This document shows positions 8,095-16,839 of a stretch of 49,415 nt of DNA, piece by piece. The DNA is taken from NCBI GenBank assembly GCA_964351025.1, contig CAYGLV010000012.1, forward strand, positions 1-49,415, written 5' to 3'. Within the stretch, counting starts at the first letter, position 1, and each line of letters starts with the position of its first letter. A program made the translations under genes and the position numbers. The stretch is from CAYGLV01 sp964351025 (GTDB lineage: Bacteria > Actinomycetota > Thermoleophilia > Gaiellales > Gaiellaceae). The notes beneath the pieces are model-generated. The model was not told the DNA's origin, did no database searches, and saw only the letters and a program-made list of their open reading frames with translations.

Positions 8095-8522
8095 AGGTCG
8101 CCTACTTCTCGCCCATGCCGCCGGAGCGGTCCGGCATCGCCGACTACTCGGAGCTGCTGCTGCCCGCGCTGCGCGGTCGGCTCGAGGTCGCCGTCGCGCG
8201 CCGCGGCCGCAAGCGCGCTCCGCGCGGAAGCGACGTCTGTCTCTACCACGTCGGCAACAACCCCGAGGCGCACGGCTGGATCGTCGAGGCCCTGCGGAGG
8301 CGCCCCGGGGTCGTCGTCCTGCACGACTTCGTCCTCCACCACCTCGTCGCCGGGCTGACGATCGGGCGGCGCGACGGTCACGGCTACCTCGATGCGATGG
8401 AGCGGGAGGGCGGCGTGGTCGGCCGGCTGATCGGCCACGGCGTGCTGGACAAGCGGATCCCGCCGCTGTGGGAGTCGCGGCCGGAGGAGTACCACCTCGC
8501 CGGCGAGGTGCTCTCGCTCGCC
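8091..8522 (+). CDS. Glycosyltransferase family 4, N-terminal part, cut by gap
   Basis: 144 residues before the gap, starting VKVAYFSPMPPERSGIADYSE, a common GT4 N-terminus. The conserved VCLYHVGNNPEAHGW and VVVLHDFVLHHLVAGL strands follow. Start GTG 8091 overlaps the previous stop. The donor-binding half is missing. The C-terminal piece after the gap (8623-8742) lies in a different frame, which suggests the 100 N are only a placeholder and that several hundred bases are missing. Confidence 0.75.
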
Positions 8523-8622
8523 NNNNNNNNNNNNNNNNNNNNNNNNNNNNNNNNNNNNNNNNNNNNNNNNNNNNNNNNNNNNNNNNNNNNNNNNNNNNNN
8601 NNNNNNNNNNNNNNNNNNNNNN
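8523..8622. other. Assembly gap (100 N)
   Basis: Exactly 100 N. The coding frame before it (8091 frame) and after it (8623 frame) differ, so if one gene spans the gap its real length is not 100. Confidence 0.99.
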
Positions 8623-8742
8623 GTTCGTGAGGCGGTGCTGGCGGAGGTCGCCGGAGCCGCCGCAGCCGTCGGGATCGACGTCTCCTCCGACGAGGCCGGA
8701 GAGCTCGCCCGCAGGCTTGCCGAGGTCCGGATTGCCGAATAG
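8623..8742 (+). CDS. C-terminal fragment, probably of the GT4 that starts at 8091
   Basis: 39 codons from the gap edge to TAG at 8740-8742: VREAVLAEVAGAAAAVGIDV, then a short acidic segment ending in RIAE. It is alanine-rich and helical, and no catalytic motif is visible. From memory, similar tails close GT4 proteins of this type in related actinobacteria, so I assign it tentatively to the gene at 8091. It overlaps the next gene's probable TTG start by 11 bases. Confidence 0.4.
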   Translation, partial: VREAVLAEVAGAAAAVGIDVSSDEAGELARRLAEVRIAE

Positions 8743-10807
8743 GCTCCGCGCTCTCCCGGCGTGGGTGTGGCTCGCCGCCCTCGTCGGATGTTCGATCCTC
8801 TTTCGCGCGTGGCTCGGCCGGCAGATGGCGGCGCCGTTCATCTTCGTCGATGAGCTGATCTATTCCGAGCTCGCGCGCAGCTTCGCCGCCGGCGGCGACT
8901 TCCTCGTCCGTGGCGAGCCGTCGGGCGGCTACGGCATCCTCTACCCGGCGCTCATCAGCCCCGCCTACGCCCTCTTCGACTCGCTGCCGGCGGCGTACTC
9001 CGCCGTCAAGGCGATCAACGCCGTGGTCATGTCGCTCGCTGCGGTGCCCGCCTACTTCCTCGCGCGCCGGATGCTCGGGCCAGGCCTCTCCCTCTTTTCT
9101 GCGCTGCTCGCGGTCGCCGTGCCCTCGATGGTCTACACGAGCACGGTGATGACGGAGAACCTGTTTTACCCCCTGTTCCTCGCCGTCGCGCTGGCGCTCA
9201 CGGCGACGCTCGAGCGGCCGACGCCGGCGCGGCAGCTGGGCCTGATTGCCCTCTGTCTTGTCGCCTTTCTCACGCGCGTGCAGGCGCTGGCGCTCGTGCC
9301 TGCGCTCGTGACCGCGCCGCTCCTGTTCGGGCTCTTCGCCGGACGCCCGCTGCGGACGACGCTCGCGACGTACCGCGTCCTGCTCGGGACGATAGTGGGA
9401 GGTGGCGCCCTGCTCGCGCTGCTCCAGCTCGCGCGGGGCCACTCGCTCACGGAGCTGCTCGGCGCCTACGCGGTCGTCGGCGAGGCGAGCTACTCGCTCG
9501 GAAACGTTGCGCGCTTCTTCCTCTACCACGTCGAGGAGCTCGATCTCTACGTCGGCGTCGTGCCGCTCGCCGCGCTCGCCGTGCTGACGGCCGGAGCACG
9601 CCGCTCGCCGCGCGCCGTCCAGGCGTTCCTGGCCACGACGCTCTCGCTTTCGTTCTTCCTCGTGCTCGCGGTCGCCGTCTTCGCCTCGCGGTTTGCCGAC
9701 CGGATCCAGGAGCGGAACACGTTCCCCGTCGCCGCCCTGCTGCTGATCGCGCTGCTCGTCTGGGTCGGGCGCGACGCGCCCCGGCCGGCGCGCACGACCG
9801 CTGTCGCCCTCTCCCTCGCCGCCGCGCTCCCGGCTCTGCTCCCGTTTCGCCGCTTCATCGACACCTCGGCTATCTCCGACACGCTGATGCTGCTGCCGTG
9901 GTGGTCGCTCCAGGACGGCACGATCTCGCTCGGCCACGTCTGGATCGCGGTGCTCGCGCTCGGTCTCGCCCTGGCCGCGCTCTTCGCCTTCGTACCGCGT
10001 CGCTTCGCGCTCGTCGTGCCGCTCGCCCTGCTCGCCTACTTCGCGGTCACGCTGAAGCCGATCCAGGCGGGGGCGCACGGCATCCGGCAGGCGGGCGCGG
10101 GTGCGCTCTTTCAAGGCATCGGCGCCGAGCACCCGGACTGGATCGACCGCGCGGTTCCGGACGGCGCCGATGTGGCCGTCCTGTGGACGGGGCGTCTCGA
10201 CCGTTTCACCGTCAACGTGAACGAGTTCTTCAACCGCAGCGCCGGCCGGGTCTACTACCTCGAGGCGCCCACGCCTGGCGGAGTCTTCGAGACGAGGGTC
10301 TCCGTGCAGCCGGGCACGGGGCTCGTCGTGCGGGAGGACGGGGAACCGGTGCGCGAGCGCTACGTGCTCGTCGACGGCTCGATCGACCCGGACGGCGAGC
10401 CGCTGGCGCGGGACGAGCGGAAGGGCCTGACCCTCTACCGCCTGGAGGGGCCGCTCGTCTCCATGACTTCGGTCGAAGGTGTCGACGACGACCGCTGGTC
10501 GGGCAGGACGGTGCGCTACACACGCCTGCGCTGCCGCGGCGGGACGCTGACGGTCTCGCTCTCGAGCGATCCGAGCCTGTACCGGGACGCCCAGCACGTC
10601 GTTGCGCGCGCGGGCCGCGAGACCGTGGCGCGCGCGAGCGTGCCGCCTGTCGGGACCGTCGAGCTGGGCGTCCCGCTCGAGCCGTACAAGGGTCGCTGCG
10701 TCGTCGAGTTCGAGGTCGCACGGACGAGGGTGCCGGGCGGCGGCGACCCGCGTGCGCTCGGCGTCCACTTCGACGCGTTTCGCTTCGCGCCTGGCGGCGA
10801 GAGATGA
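8732..10807 (+). CDS. Polytopic GT-C-type glycosyltransferase (ArnT/PMT-like)
   Basis: About 691 residues: ten or more hydrophobic segments in the first ~470 residues, then a soluble C-terminal domain rich in beta strands. The first loop after helix 1 has FIFVDELIYSELARSFA, an acidic DE pair that fits the catalytic position of polyprenyl-phosphate-dependent GT-C enzymes. It probably transfers a sugar from a lipid carrier on the outer face of the membrane. TTG 8732 is taken as the start because it gives a short basic N-terminus before helix 1; the frame is open further upstream only through the gap. The stop overlaps ATG 10804 (ATGA). It resembles the minus-strand protein at 14686-16839 in layout (DE pair, FW/DR-rich tail). 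Confidence 0.75.
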   Translation: MPNRLRALPAWVWLAALVGCSILFRAWLGRQMAAPFIFVDELIYSELARSFAAGGDFLVRGEPSGGYGILYPALISPAYALFDSLPAAYSAVKAINAVVMSLAAVPAYFLARRMLGPGLSLFSALLAVAVPSMVYTSTVMTENLFYPLFLAVALALTATLERPTPARQLGLIALCLVAFLTRVQALALVPALVTAPLLFGLFAGRPLRTTLATYRVLLGTIVGGGALLALLQLARGHSLTELLGAYAVVGEASYSLGNVARFFLYHVEELDLYVGVVPLAALAVLTAGARRSPRAVQAFLATTLSLSFFLVLAVAVFASRFADRIQERNTFPVAALLLIALLVWVGRDAPRPARTTAVALSLAAALPALLPFRRFIDTSAISDTLMLLPWWSLQDGTISLGHVWIAVLALGLALAALFAFVPRRFALVVPLALLAYFAVTLKPIQAGAHGIRQAGAGALFQGIGAEHPDWIDRAVPDGADVAVLWTGRLDRFTVNVNEFFNRSAGRVYYLEAPTPGGVFETRVSVQPGTGLVVREDGEPVRERYVLVDGSIDPDGEPLARDERKGLTLYRLEGPLVSMTSVEGVDDDRWSGRTVRYTRLRCRGGTLTVSLSSDPSLYRDAQHVVARAGRETVARASVPPVGTVELGVPLEPYKGRCVVEFEVARTRVPGGGDPRALGVHFDAFRFAPGGER

Positions 10808-11837
10808 GGATCGCGGTCGACGTCAGCGCGCTCTCGCATCCGAGGACCGGCGTTGGGAACTACATCCGGGGCTCGCTCGCCGGGCTGGCCGAGGTCGCTG
10901 CCGGCGGTCACGAGCTCGTCGGCTTCGCGCCGACGAGCCTCAAAGGGCCGGGCCGGATCCGCCGTGCCCTCGACGGAATCCCCCTCGACGACCTGCGTCT
11001 CTGGCCGGTGCCCGCCTCCCACGTCGTCCGGACCGCCTGGAGCCGCCTCGGCCGTCCGGCGATCGAGCGGCTGCTCGGGCCGGTGGACGTTCTCCAGTTC
11101 TGGGACTGGTGGGTCCCGCCGCAGCGCGCCGGCGTCCGCGCGACGATGGTGCACGACCTCGTCCCGGTTCGCTTCCCGGAGTGGGTGACTCCAAGAACCC
11201 GCTCGATGCATGGCTTCAAGTACGCGCGCACGGCAGCCTGCGACGTGGTCTTCGTCAATTCGGCCTACACCGGCCGCGACGTCGTCGAGCGGCTCGGAGT
11301 GCTCGAGGAGCGGATCCGGATCGCACCTCCGGGCGTCGAGCCGGTGTTCACTGCTCAGGGCGAACGGGCGGATCTCGGCGCGCCCTACATCCTGACCGTC
11401 GCGACGCTCGAGCCGCGCAAGAACCTGGGGACGCTGGCGGCCGCACACCGCCTTCTCGGCGGCAACCTCCTGCTCGCCGTCGCCGGCGGCGAGGGCTGGG
11501 GCGACCAGGCGGACCTCGCCGGCCCGCGCGTCACTCGGCTCGGGTTCGTCTCCGAGGAAGAGCTCGCCCGCCTCTACCGGGGAGCAGCCGTTGCCGTCTA
11601 CCCGTCGCGCTTCGAGGGCTTCGGCATGCCGATCATCGAGGCTATGGCCTGCGGCGTGCCCGTCGTCGCCTCGGCGCACGCGTCCATGGACGAGGCCGCC
11701 GGGGACGTCGCGGTGCGGGCCGACCCGGATGACGCCGAGGCGATCGCTCGTGCGATCGAGGAAGCTCTCGCGTGTCGCGACGAGCTCGTGCCGCGCGGCC
11801 TCGAGCACGCGCGCCGGTTCACGTGGCGCGCCGTCGG
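10804..11837 (+). CDS. Glycosyltransferase family 4 (first of three adjacent copies), 3' end in gap
   Basis: 345 residues are visible. It begins MRIAVDVSALSHPRTGVGNY, with the VGNYIRG glycine turn of mannosyl/rhamnosyl GT4 enzymes. TMVHDLVPVRFPEWV and VVFVNSAYTGRDVVERLGV follow, then the donor half with YILTVATLEPRKNLGTL and the E-x7-E motif in SRFEGFGMPIIEAMACGVPV. Only about ten residues after RRFTWRAV should be missing. The overlap with the GT-C gene (ATGA) shows coupling. This gene, the one at 11938 and the one at 12900 share the LEPRKN/IQPRKN and EGFG-EAMACG blocks and look like tandem paralogues. Confidence 0.85.
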
Positions 11838-11937
11838 NNNNNNNNNNNNNNNNNNNNNNNNNNNNNNNNNNNNNNNNNNNNNNNNNNNNNNNNNNNNNNN
11901 NNNNNNNNNNNNNNNNNNNNNNNNNNNNNNNNNNNNN
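11838..11937. other. Assembly gap (100 N)
   Basis: Exactly 100 N between two GT4 genes. The missing end of the first and start of the second add up to about 30 codons, so the real gap could be close to this size. Confidence 0.99.
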
Positions 11938-12834
11938 GGCCTGCTCGGCGCGCTCGAGGGCAGACCGGGGCTGGAGGTCGAGCAGCTCTCCTTCGGCGGG
12001 CCGGGCCGCCTCTCGTCCGTTGTCCGCGACACCGTCTGGTATCCACTCGCGCTCGGCCGGAGTCGCGCCGACGTCCTCCACTGCCCGACCTACCGCGGGC
12101 CGCTTCGCTCGCGCTCGCCGGTCTGCCTGACCGTGCACGACCTCGCGATCCTGCGCCACCCAGGCGCGTTTCCTCCCTGGCACCGCCTCTACGGCCGTGC
12201 GGGACTGCGGGGAGCTGCCCGCGCGGCAACCCGCCTGCTCGCGATCTCGGAGTTCACGAAGCGCGAGATCGTCGAGCTGCTCGGAGTTCCCGCGGAGCGC
12301 GTGCGCGTGATCGGCAACGCCGTGGACGACGTCTTTTCGCCGGAGGGCCCGGCGGCTGAGGGCGAGTATGCGCTCGCCGTCGGCACGCTCGAGCCGCGCA
12401 AGAACCTCGCCGGCGCAGCGGCGGCCGCACGTCTCGCCGGGATCGAGCTGCGTGTCGCCGGCGCTCCAGGCTGGGGCGGGGTCGAGGCGGCGGGCTCGCT
12501 CGGCTTCGTCCACGACGAGGAGCTGGCCCGGCTCTACCGCGGCGCGCGCTGCCTCGTCTACCCCTCGTTGTACGAGGGCTTCGGCATTCCCGTGCTCGAG
12601 GCGATGGCGTGCGGCTGCCCGGTCGTGACAAGCGCGGGCACAGCCATGGAGGAAGTCGCGGGCGGCGCGGCCGTGCTCGTCGACCCGCGCGACCCCGACG
12701 CGATCGCAGCCGGGATCCGAGAGGCCGAGACGCGGCGTCAGGAGCTGCGCTGGCTCGGGATCGCGCGCGCGAGAGAGTTCACGTGGAGCGGCGTCGCCGA
12801 CGCGGTCGAGGCCTCCTGGCGGGAGCTCGCGTGA
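11938..12834 (+). CDS. Glycosyltransferase family 4 (second of three adjacent copies), 5' end in gap
   Basis: 298 residues visible from GLLGALEGRPGLEVEQLSFG. The acceptor half has VLHCPTYRGPLRSRSPVCL, TVHDLAILRHPGAFPPW and LLAISEFTKREIVELLGV. The donor half has YALAVGTLEPRKNLAGAA and the E-x7-E motif in SLYEGFGIPVLEAMACGCPV. About 20 N-terminal residues are missing. The frame happens to join that of the upstream GT4 through the N run, but a single protein would carry two complete GT4 donor domains in tandem, so two genes are more likely. The stop TGA (12832-12834) lies in a GTGA that also begins the repeat element upstream of the third copy. Confidence 0.8.
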   Translation, partial: GLLGALEGRPGLEVEQLSFGGPGRLSSVVRDTVWYPLALGRSRADVLHCPTYRGPLRSRSPVCLTVHDLAILRHPGAFPPWHRLYGRAGLRGAARAATRLLAISEFTKREIVELLGVPAERVRVIGNAVDDVFSPEGPAAEGEYALAVGTLEPRKNLAGAAAAARLAGIELRVAGAPGWGGVEAAGSLGFVHDEELARLYRGARCLVYPSLYEGFGIPVLEAMACGCPVVTSAGTAMEEVAGGAAVLVDPRDPDAIAAGIREAETRRQELRWLGIARAREFTWSGVADAVEASWRELA

Positions 12835-12905
12835 GACGCCCTGTGTCAACCCCCTCCGCCCGCACGTTCCTCGGGCGCCGACGCCGGCGAGGGACGCGCG
12901 TGAGC
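12831..12905 (+). repeat. Intergenic foldback element, short copy
   Basis: 75 bp from the GTGA at the stop of one GT4 to the GTGAGC at the start of the next. The first 48 bp match 44 of 48 positions, and the last 27 bp match completely, with the two ends of the element at 25643-25827 (opposite strand). The middle 110 bp of that copy is absent here. The right half can fold: CGTTCCTCGGGCG can pair imperfectly with CGCCGGCGAGGGACG around a short loop. The sequence is open in frame with the downstream GT4, so it could also be read as a 23-residue N-terminal extension starting MRRPVSTPSAR. Confidence 0.7.
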
Positions 12906-13922
12906 GCGCCGCTCGTCGTCGTGGACGCGGACGTGCTCGGCCGGCAGCGGACGGGCGACGAGACATACGTCCGCAACCTGCTCCGAGAGCTGGCGCCAAT
13001 CGCGGCCGAGGCGGGGATCCGGCTCGCCGCCGTGGTGCGCGCGCGCGAGCTCGTGCCTGCCGGAGTCGAGGCGGTCGTCCTGCGCACGACGGTGCAGGAG
13101 TTGCGTATGGCCTGGGCGCTGCCACGGCTGCTCCGGCGGTCAGGCGCGGCTCTCGTGCACACGCAGTACGCCGTGCCGCTTCGCTGCCCCTGCCCGGCTG
13201 TCGTGACGGTCCACGACCTCTCGTTCGAGCGCGACCGCGCACACATGGCGCTCAAGGACCGCCTCGTGTTTCGGGCCACGGTGCCGCGCGCGGCGCGCCG
13301 CGCTGTCCGCGTCTTCACGGTGTCGGAACGGACCCGGCGCGACCTCGTCGCGCTGTACGGCGTTCCGGCGGGGCGGATCGTCGTCACGCCGAACGGAGTC
13401 GACCCCGCTTTCGCGCCCGGCCCGCCCGGTTCTCGCGACTACGTTCTCGCGGTCGGTGCGATCCAGCCGCGCAAGAACCAGCTCGCCGCGCTGGTTGCGG
13501 CACAGGCCGTCGGCCTCCCGCTTGTCGTCGCCGGGCCGATCAAGGACGAGGGGCTCGCGGACGAGCTTCGCCGTCGCGGTGCGCGGATCGAGGGGTACGT
13601 CTCGCAGGAACGGCTTGTCCAGCTCTACCGAGGCGCCGCCTGTCTCGTCCAGCCTTCGCGCTATGAGGGGTTCGGCCTGCCGGTGCTCGAGGCGATGGCC
13701 TGCGGCACTCCCGTGGTCACGGTGGACGAGCCGGCCCTGCTCGAGGTTGCCGGCAGCGCGGCCGTCGTCGTCGAGGAGACAGGACTCGCCGAGGGGATCT
13801 GCCGCGCCGTCGGCGAGCGCGACCGGCTCGTCGTAGCCGGCTTGGAGCGTGCGCAGCGCTTCTCGTGGCGGGAGACCGCGCGCAGGACGCTCGAGACCTA
13901 CCGCGAGATACTTCGCCCATGA
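12900..13922 (+). CDS. Glycosyltransferase family 4 (third of three adjacent copies)
   Basis: 340 residues from GTG 12900 (VSAPLVVVDADVLGRQRTGD). The acceptor half has VVTVHDLSFERDRAHMALKD and VFTVSERTRRDLVALYGV. The donor half has YVLAVGAIQPRKNQLAALV and the E-x7-E motif in SRYEGFGLPVLEAMACGTPV. The frame is open from GTG 12831, but that would make the foldback element part of the protein; GTG 12900 gives a normal GT4 N-terminus. The stop overlaps ATG 13919 of the next gene. The substrate is unknown. Confidence 0.85.
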   Translation: MSAPLVVVDADVLGRQRTGDETYVRNLLRELAPIAAEAGIRLAAVVRARELVPAGVEAVVLRTTVQELRMAWALPRLLRRSGAALVHTQYAVPLRCPCPAVVTVHDLSFERDRAHMALKDRLVFRATVPRAARRAVRVFTVSERTRRDLVALYGVPAGRIVVTPNGVDPAFAPGPPGSRDYVLAVGAIQPRKNQLAALVAAQAVGLPLVVAGPIKDEGLADELRRRGARIEGYVSQERLVQLYRGAACLVQPSRYEGFGLPVLEAMACGTPVVTVDEPALLEVAGSAAVVVEETGLAEGICRAVGERDRLVVAGLERAQRFSWRETARRTLETYREILRP

Positions 13923-14689
13923 CTCCGGTCAAGACCTCGGCGGTCGTCGTCTCCCACGGCCACGCGACCGAGCTGGAGACGCTCCTGCCGGTGCTGCTGC
14001 CCCAAGTGGACGAGCTCGTCGTCGTCGCTAACAAGCCGGGCTCGATCGGCGCAATCCCGCTCGGAATTCACGTGCTCCAGAACCCGGTCGAGCTCGGCTT
14101 CGCCGCGAACGCCAACCACGGGTTCGCCGAGACGAGAGGCGAGTACGTCGTGCTCGCCAACCCGGACGCCCTTCCCGAGCCGGACGCGGTCGCGCGGCTC
14201 GTCGCCTTCGCCGACGCGCATCCGCGTTGCGGGGTCGCCGGTCCGCAGATGCTCTACCCCGACGGGCGCTGGCAGCCGACGCGCCGCCGCTTCCCCACGG
14301 TCACTGGCACGCTTGTCCGGCGTACGCCGCTCCGCCTGCTCCTCCGCCCGTTCGAGCGGCAGCGGCGTCACTACCTGCTCGACGAGCGTCCGACCGAGCC
14401 CGTCGAGGCCGACTGGATGCTCGCGGCCTTCATGCTCGTTCGCCGCGAGCTGCTGGACGAGATCGGAGGCTTCGACCCCGGGTACCGGATGTACTGCGAG
14501 GACATCGACCTGTGCTACCGAGCGGCGCGGGCAGGCTGGGAGCGCTGGTATGTGCCGGCCGCCGTCGTCCACCATCAGTACGCGGCGGTGATCGACCGCC
14601 GCTTCTTCACGCGGCGGACGCTCTGGCACTGGCGCGGGATGCTCCGCTTCGTGCGCAGGCACCCCGAGACGCTGCGGCAGCTGCGCTAG
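13919..14689 (+). CDS. Glycosyltransferase family 2
   Basis: 256 residues. The N-terminal GT-A strand is KTSAVVVSHGHATELETLL, with LGFAANANHGFAETRGEYVV, the DxD-type region VLANPDALPEPDAV, and a C-terminal acceptor segment IGGFDPGYRMYCEDIDLCYR holding the ED catalytic pair. It resembles rhamnosyltransferases. ATG 13919 overlaps the previous stop (ATGA). Its stop overlaps by 4 bases the end of the convergent membrane protein gene, leaving no room for a terminator between them. Confidence 0.85.
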   Translation: MTPVKTSAVVVSHGHATELETLLPVLLPQVDELVVVANKPGSIGAIPLGIHVLQNPVELGFAANANHGFAETRGEYVVLANPDALPEPDAVARLVAFADAHPRCGVAGPQMLYPDGRWQPTRRRFPTVTGTLVRRTPLRLLLRPFERQRRHYLLDERPTEPVEADWMLAAFMLVRRELLDEIGGFDPGYRMYCEDIDLCYRAARAGWERWYVPAAVVHHQYAAVIDRRFFTRRTLWHWRGMLRFVRRHPETLRQLR

Positions 14690-16839
14690 CCGGCGCGTTC
14701 CGTGAACGAGAACGCGACCTGGGCGCCCAGCCGGCGCGTGTCGGTGACGTTCGGGTCGAGGCGGGACGGGACGAAGGGCGGAGTCACTGTCACCGTCACG
14801 TGGAACGGCGGTCTCGGTGTCGGGATGGGAAACGTCCGCTCGGCGCACGAGTGGACGGTCCAGCTGCGCTCCTGGGTCACCTTCCGGATCGCCGGGTGCC
14901 GGTCGGGGCCGATCCCGAGCTCGCCGACCTGGATCAGCACGCGCCCAGGCTTGTCGGCGCTGCTGCAGAAGCCCTTGCGCGAGACAGTGACGAAGACGGT
15001 GCCGGCGCGGTTCTCCTCCGTGGCAAAGCGCGAGTACGTCGCCGTCACGCTCGCCGGCTCGTCCCGCTGCACGCCCATCCATCCGTCGGAGAAGACGCCT
15101 GTGACAGAGCGTTCGAGCCGCAGCGGCGGGGCGAGACGGTAGAGCCGCCAGCCGTTCCTCGGCTGTTCGGCGATGACGTCGCCGACGAGGTAGACGCCGC
15201 GGTCGGCGACGGCGTACCTGTAGCCGGGGTCGTTCGAGAGCTCGCCGTAGCGGGTCGTGATGTCCGGGGTCAACGTCGGCCCGGGTCCTGGCGCGCTGCC
15301 GTCGATCGACCACACCTTGTCGATGCCGCGGTTCCAGAACTCGAGCAACCAGACGCCGTTCGCGTCGGCGATGTGCTGGCCGAGGTAGAGGGTCGGCTGC
15401 CTGCCCGTGGCCCGGTCCACCCAGTCGAGCTGCTTCGGCAAGTTCCGCAGGAAGTCGTCGGAAAAGCTGTTCGAGGCCCGAGCTCCGACGATCGCTCCGG
15501 TCAGCGTCCAGGCGAACGTGAGCACGACCGCGGCACCGAGCAGTTGCCGCGCCCCTCGCTCGTACAGACGCGGCAGGCGCGTCAGGGCGACGACCACGAC
15601 GGAGGCGATGACCATCCAGAGGAGCGCTGCCTCCGCCCGTCCCGGCGTCCAGGCGAAGGTGCGGTTGAGCCAGGAGAGGATCGCGAGTCCCGACGCGTCG
15701 TAGTAGAAGTGGCTGTCCATCTTGTACGGCGTCGCTGTGACGAGGTAGGTGACGAGACCCGCGGCGCCCGCGAGCGCGATGAGGCGGACGCGCCGCCGCT
15801 CGAGGACGACTGCCGTCGAGACGAAGAGAAGCGGAACCAGGTAGATGAGGTTTCTCTCGACGACGACGGTCCCGTACGTCGTTGAGATCCACGCCGCCTT
15901 GACAGCGGCGTAGAAGCCGAAAGCGCCGACAGCTGACGCGAACGTCGCCGCGAAGGCTCGGTCGTTCGGCGTTCGAGCCTCGTCGCGTGGGCGCCAAGCG
16001 CCGGCCAGCCCGGCGACGACCGGAAAGACGCCCAGCCCGATCGTCAGGGCGCCGGCCGCCCACAGCCCGTAGTCGACCATCCGGTCCTTCCAGAGCCGTG
16101 TCGTCTGTTCCCATTCGAGTGAGTGGTGCCCGATGAAGGCGTTGGCGACGATCACCACGCCCAGGAGGAGCATCAGCGTCCCGGCCCAGTCCCAGCGACT
16201 CCAGACCCGCCGCCGCTCGCGCGCCCACCCGCTCGTCCAGACGAGCCACAGGGCGGCGAGGGCGTAGACCGCCACGAGTACGACGAGCTGGTTGCGTACG
16301 AGTGGGGCGACGAGGCTGGCCGCCCCGGCGGCGGCGACGAGCGACCGGCGTTGCGTGGCGAGCGCCCGCGCGATCAGGAGCAGCGTCAGAGCCGCCCACG
16401 GGTAGGCGAGCGGCTCCTCGACGAGGAAGGAGCTGTAGGCGAGCGCGGGCACGCTGACGGCGCCCAGCGCGGCGAAGAGGGCGGCCGGCCGCGCGACCAC
16501 CGTGCGCGCGAGCAGATACGTCGGGAAGACCGCCGAGGCCATCACGACGACGTCGAGGTACTTGGCCGCGGCGTATGCAGCCGCGGTCGAATGGATCCAC
16601 CACACGGGCGCGAGCAGGTAGGCGTAGAGCGAGATCCGGTGCAGCGGCTCGCCGCGCCGCGCCGGCTCGCCGGTCGCGGCGATCGCGCGCGAGAGCTGGC
16701 TGTTCTCCAGCTCGTCGGTGAAGAGCCACGGCGTCCCGTGACGCCAGGCGAGCCAGCCGTAGAGCGTGCAGGCGGCCAGGAAGATCGCCAAGACGGGCGC
16801 GGCCGCGCGACGGCGGTCGGCGGGCTGCGGAGCGTTCAC
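14686..16839 (-). CDS. Polytopic GT-C-like membrane protein
   Basis: 717 residues: about twelve hydrophobic segments in the first ~480 residues, then a soluble beta-rich C-terminal domain. After helix 1 comes PWLFTDELENSQLSRAIA, with a DE pair placed like the catalytic acid of ArnT/PMT-type transferases. This is the same layout as the gene at 8732. GTG 16839 overlaps the stop of the WecA-fusion gene (GTGA), so the two are coupled. The C-terminal domain has two Cys in segments GFCSSADKP and VHSCAERTF, possibly a disulfide on the outer face. A polyprenyl-phosphate-sugar transferase is the best guess. Confidence 0.65.
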   Translation of the reverse strand: MNAPQPADRRRAAAPVLAIFLAACTLYGWLAWRHGTPWLFTDELENSQLSRAIAATGEPARRGEPLHRISLYAYLLAPVWWIHSTAAAYAAAKYLDVVVMASAVFPTYLLARTVVARPAALFAALGAVSVPALAYSSFLVEEPLAYPWAALTLLLIARALATQRRSLVAAAGAASLVAPLVRNQLVVLVAVYALAALWLVWTSGWARERRRVWSRWDWAGTLMLLLGVVIVANAFIGHHSLEWEQTTRLWKDRMVDYGLWAAGALTIGLGVFPVVAGLAGAWRPRDEARTPNDRAFAATFASAVGAFGFYAAVKAAWISTTYGTVVVERNLIYLVPLLFVSTAVVLERRRVRLIALAGAAGLVTYLVTATPYKMDSHFYYDASGLAILSWLNRTFAWTPGRAEAALLWMVIASVVVVALTRLPRLYERGARQLLGAAVVLTFAWTLTGAIVGARASNSFSDDFLRNLPKQLDWVDRATGRQPTLYLGQHIADANGVWLLEFWNRGIDKVWSIDGSAPGPGPTLTPDITTRYGELSNDPGYRYAVADRGVYLVGDVIAEQPRNGWRLYRLAPPLRLERSVTGVFSDGWMGVQRDEPASVTATYSRFATEENRAGTVFVTVSRKGFCSSADKPGRVLIQVGELGIGPDRHPAIRKVTQERSWTVHSCAERTFPIPTPRPPFHVTVTVTPPFVPSRLDPNVTDTRRLGAQVAFSFTERAG

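Noticed and set aside
9898..12834. A single long protein with two GT4 domains
   Set aside because: The two halves are joined only through 100 N. Each side is a nearly complete separate GT4, and the first ~300 codons are a shadow of the GT-C gene.
12831..12899. A 23-residue N-terminal extension of the third GT4
   Set aside because: The same DNA is a repeat present elsewhere in another frame context, and GTG 12900 gives a normal GT4 start.
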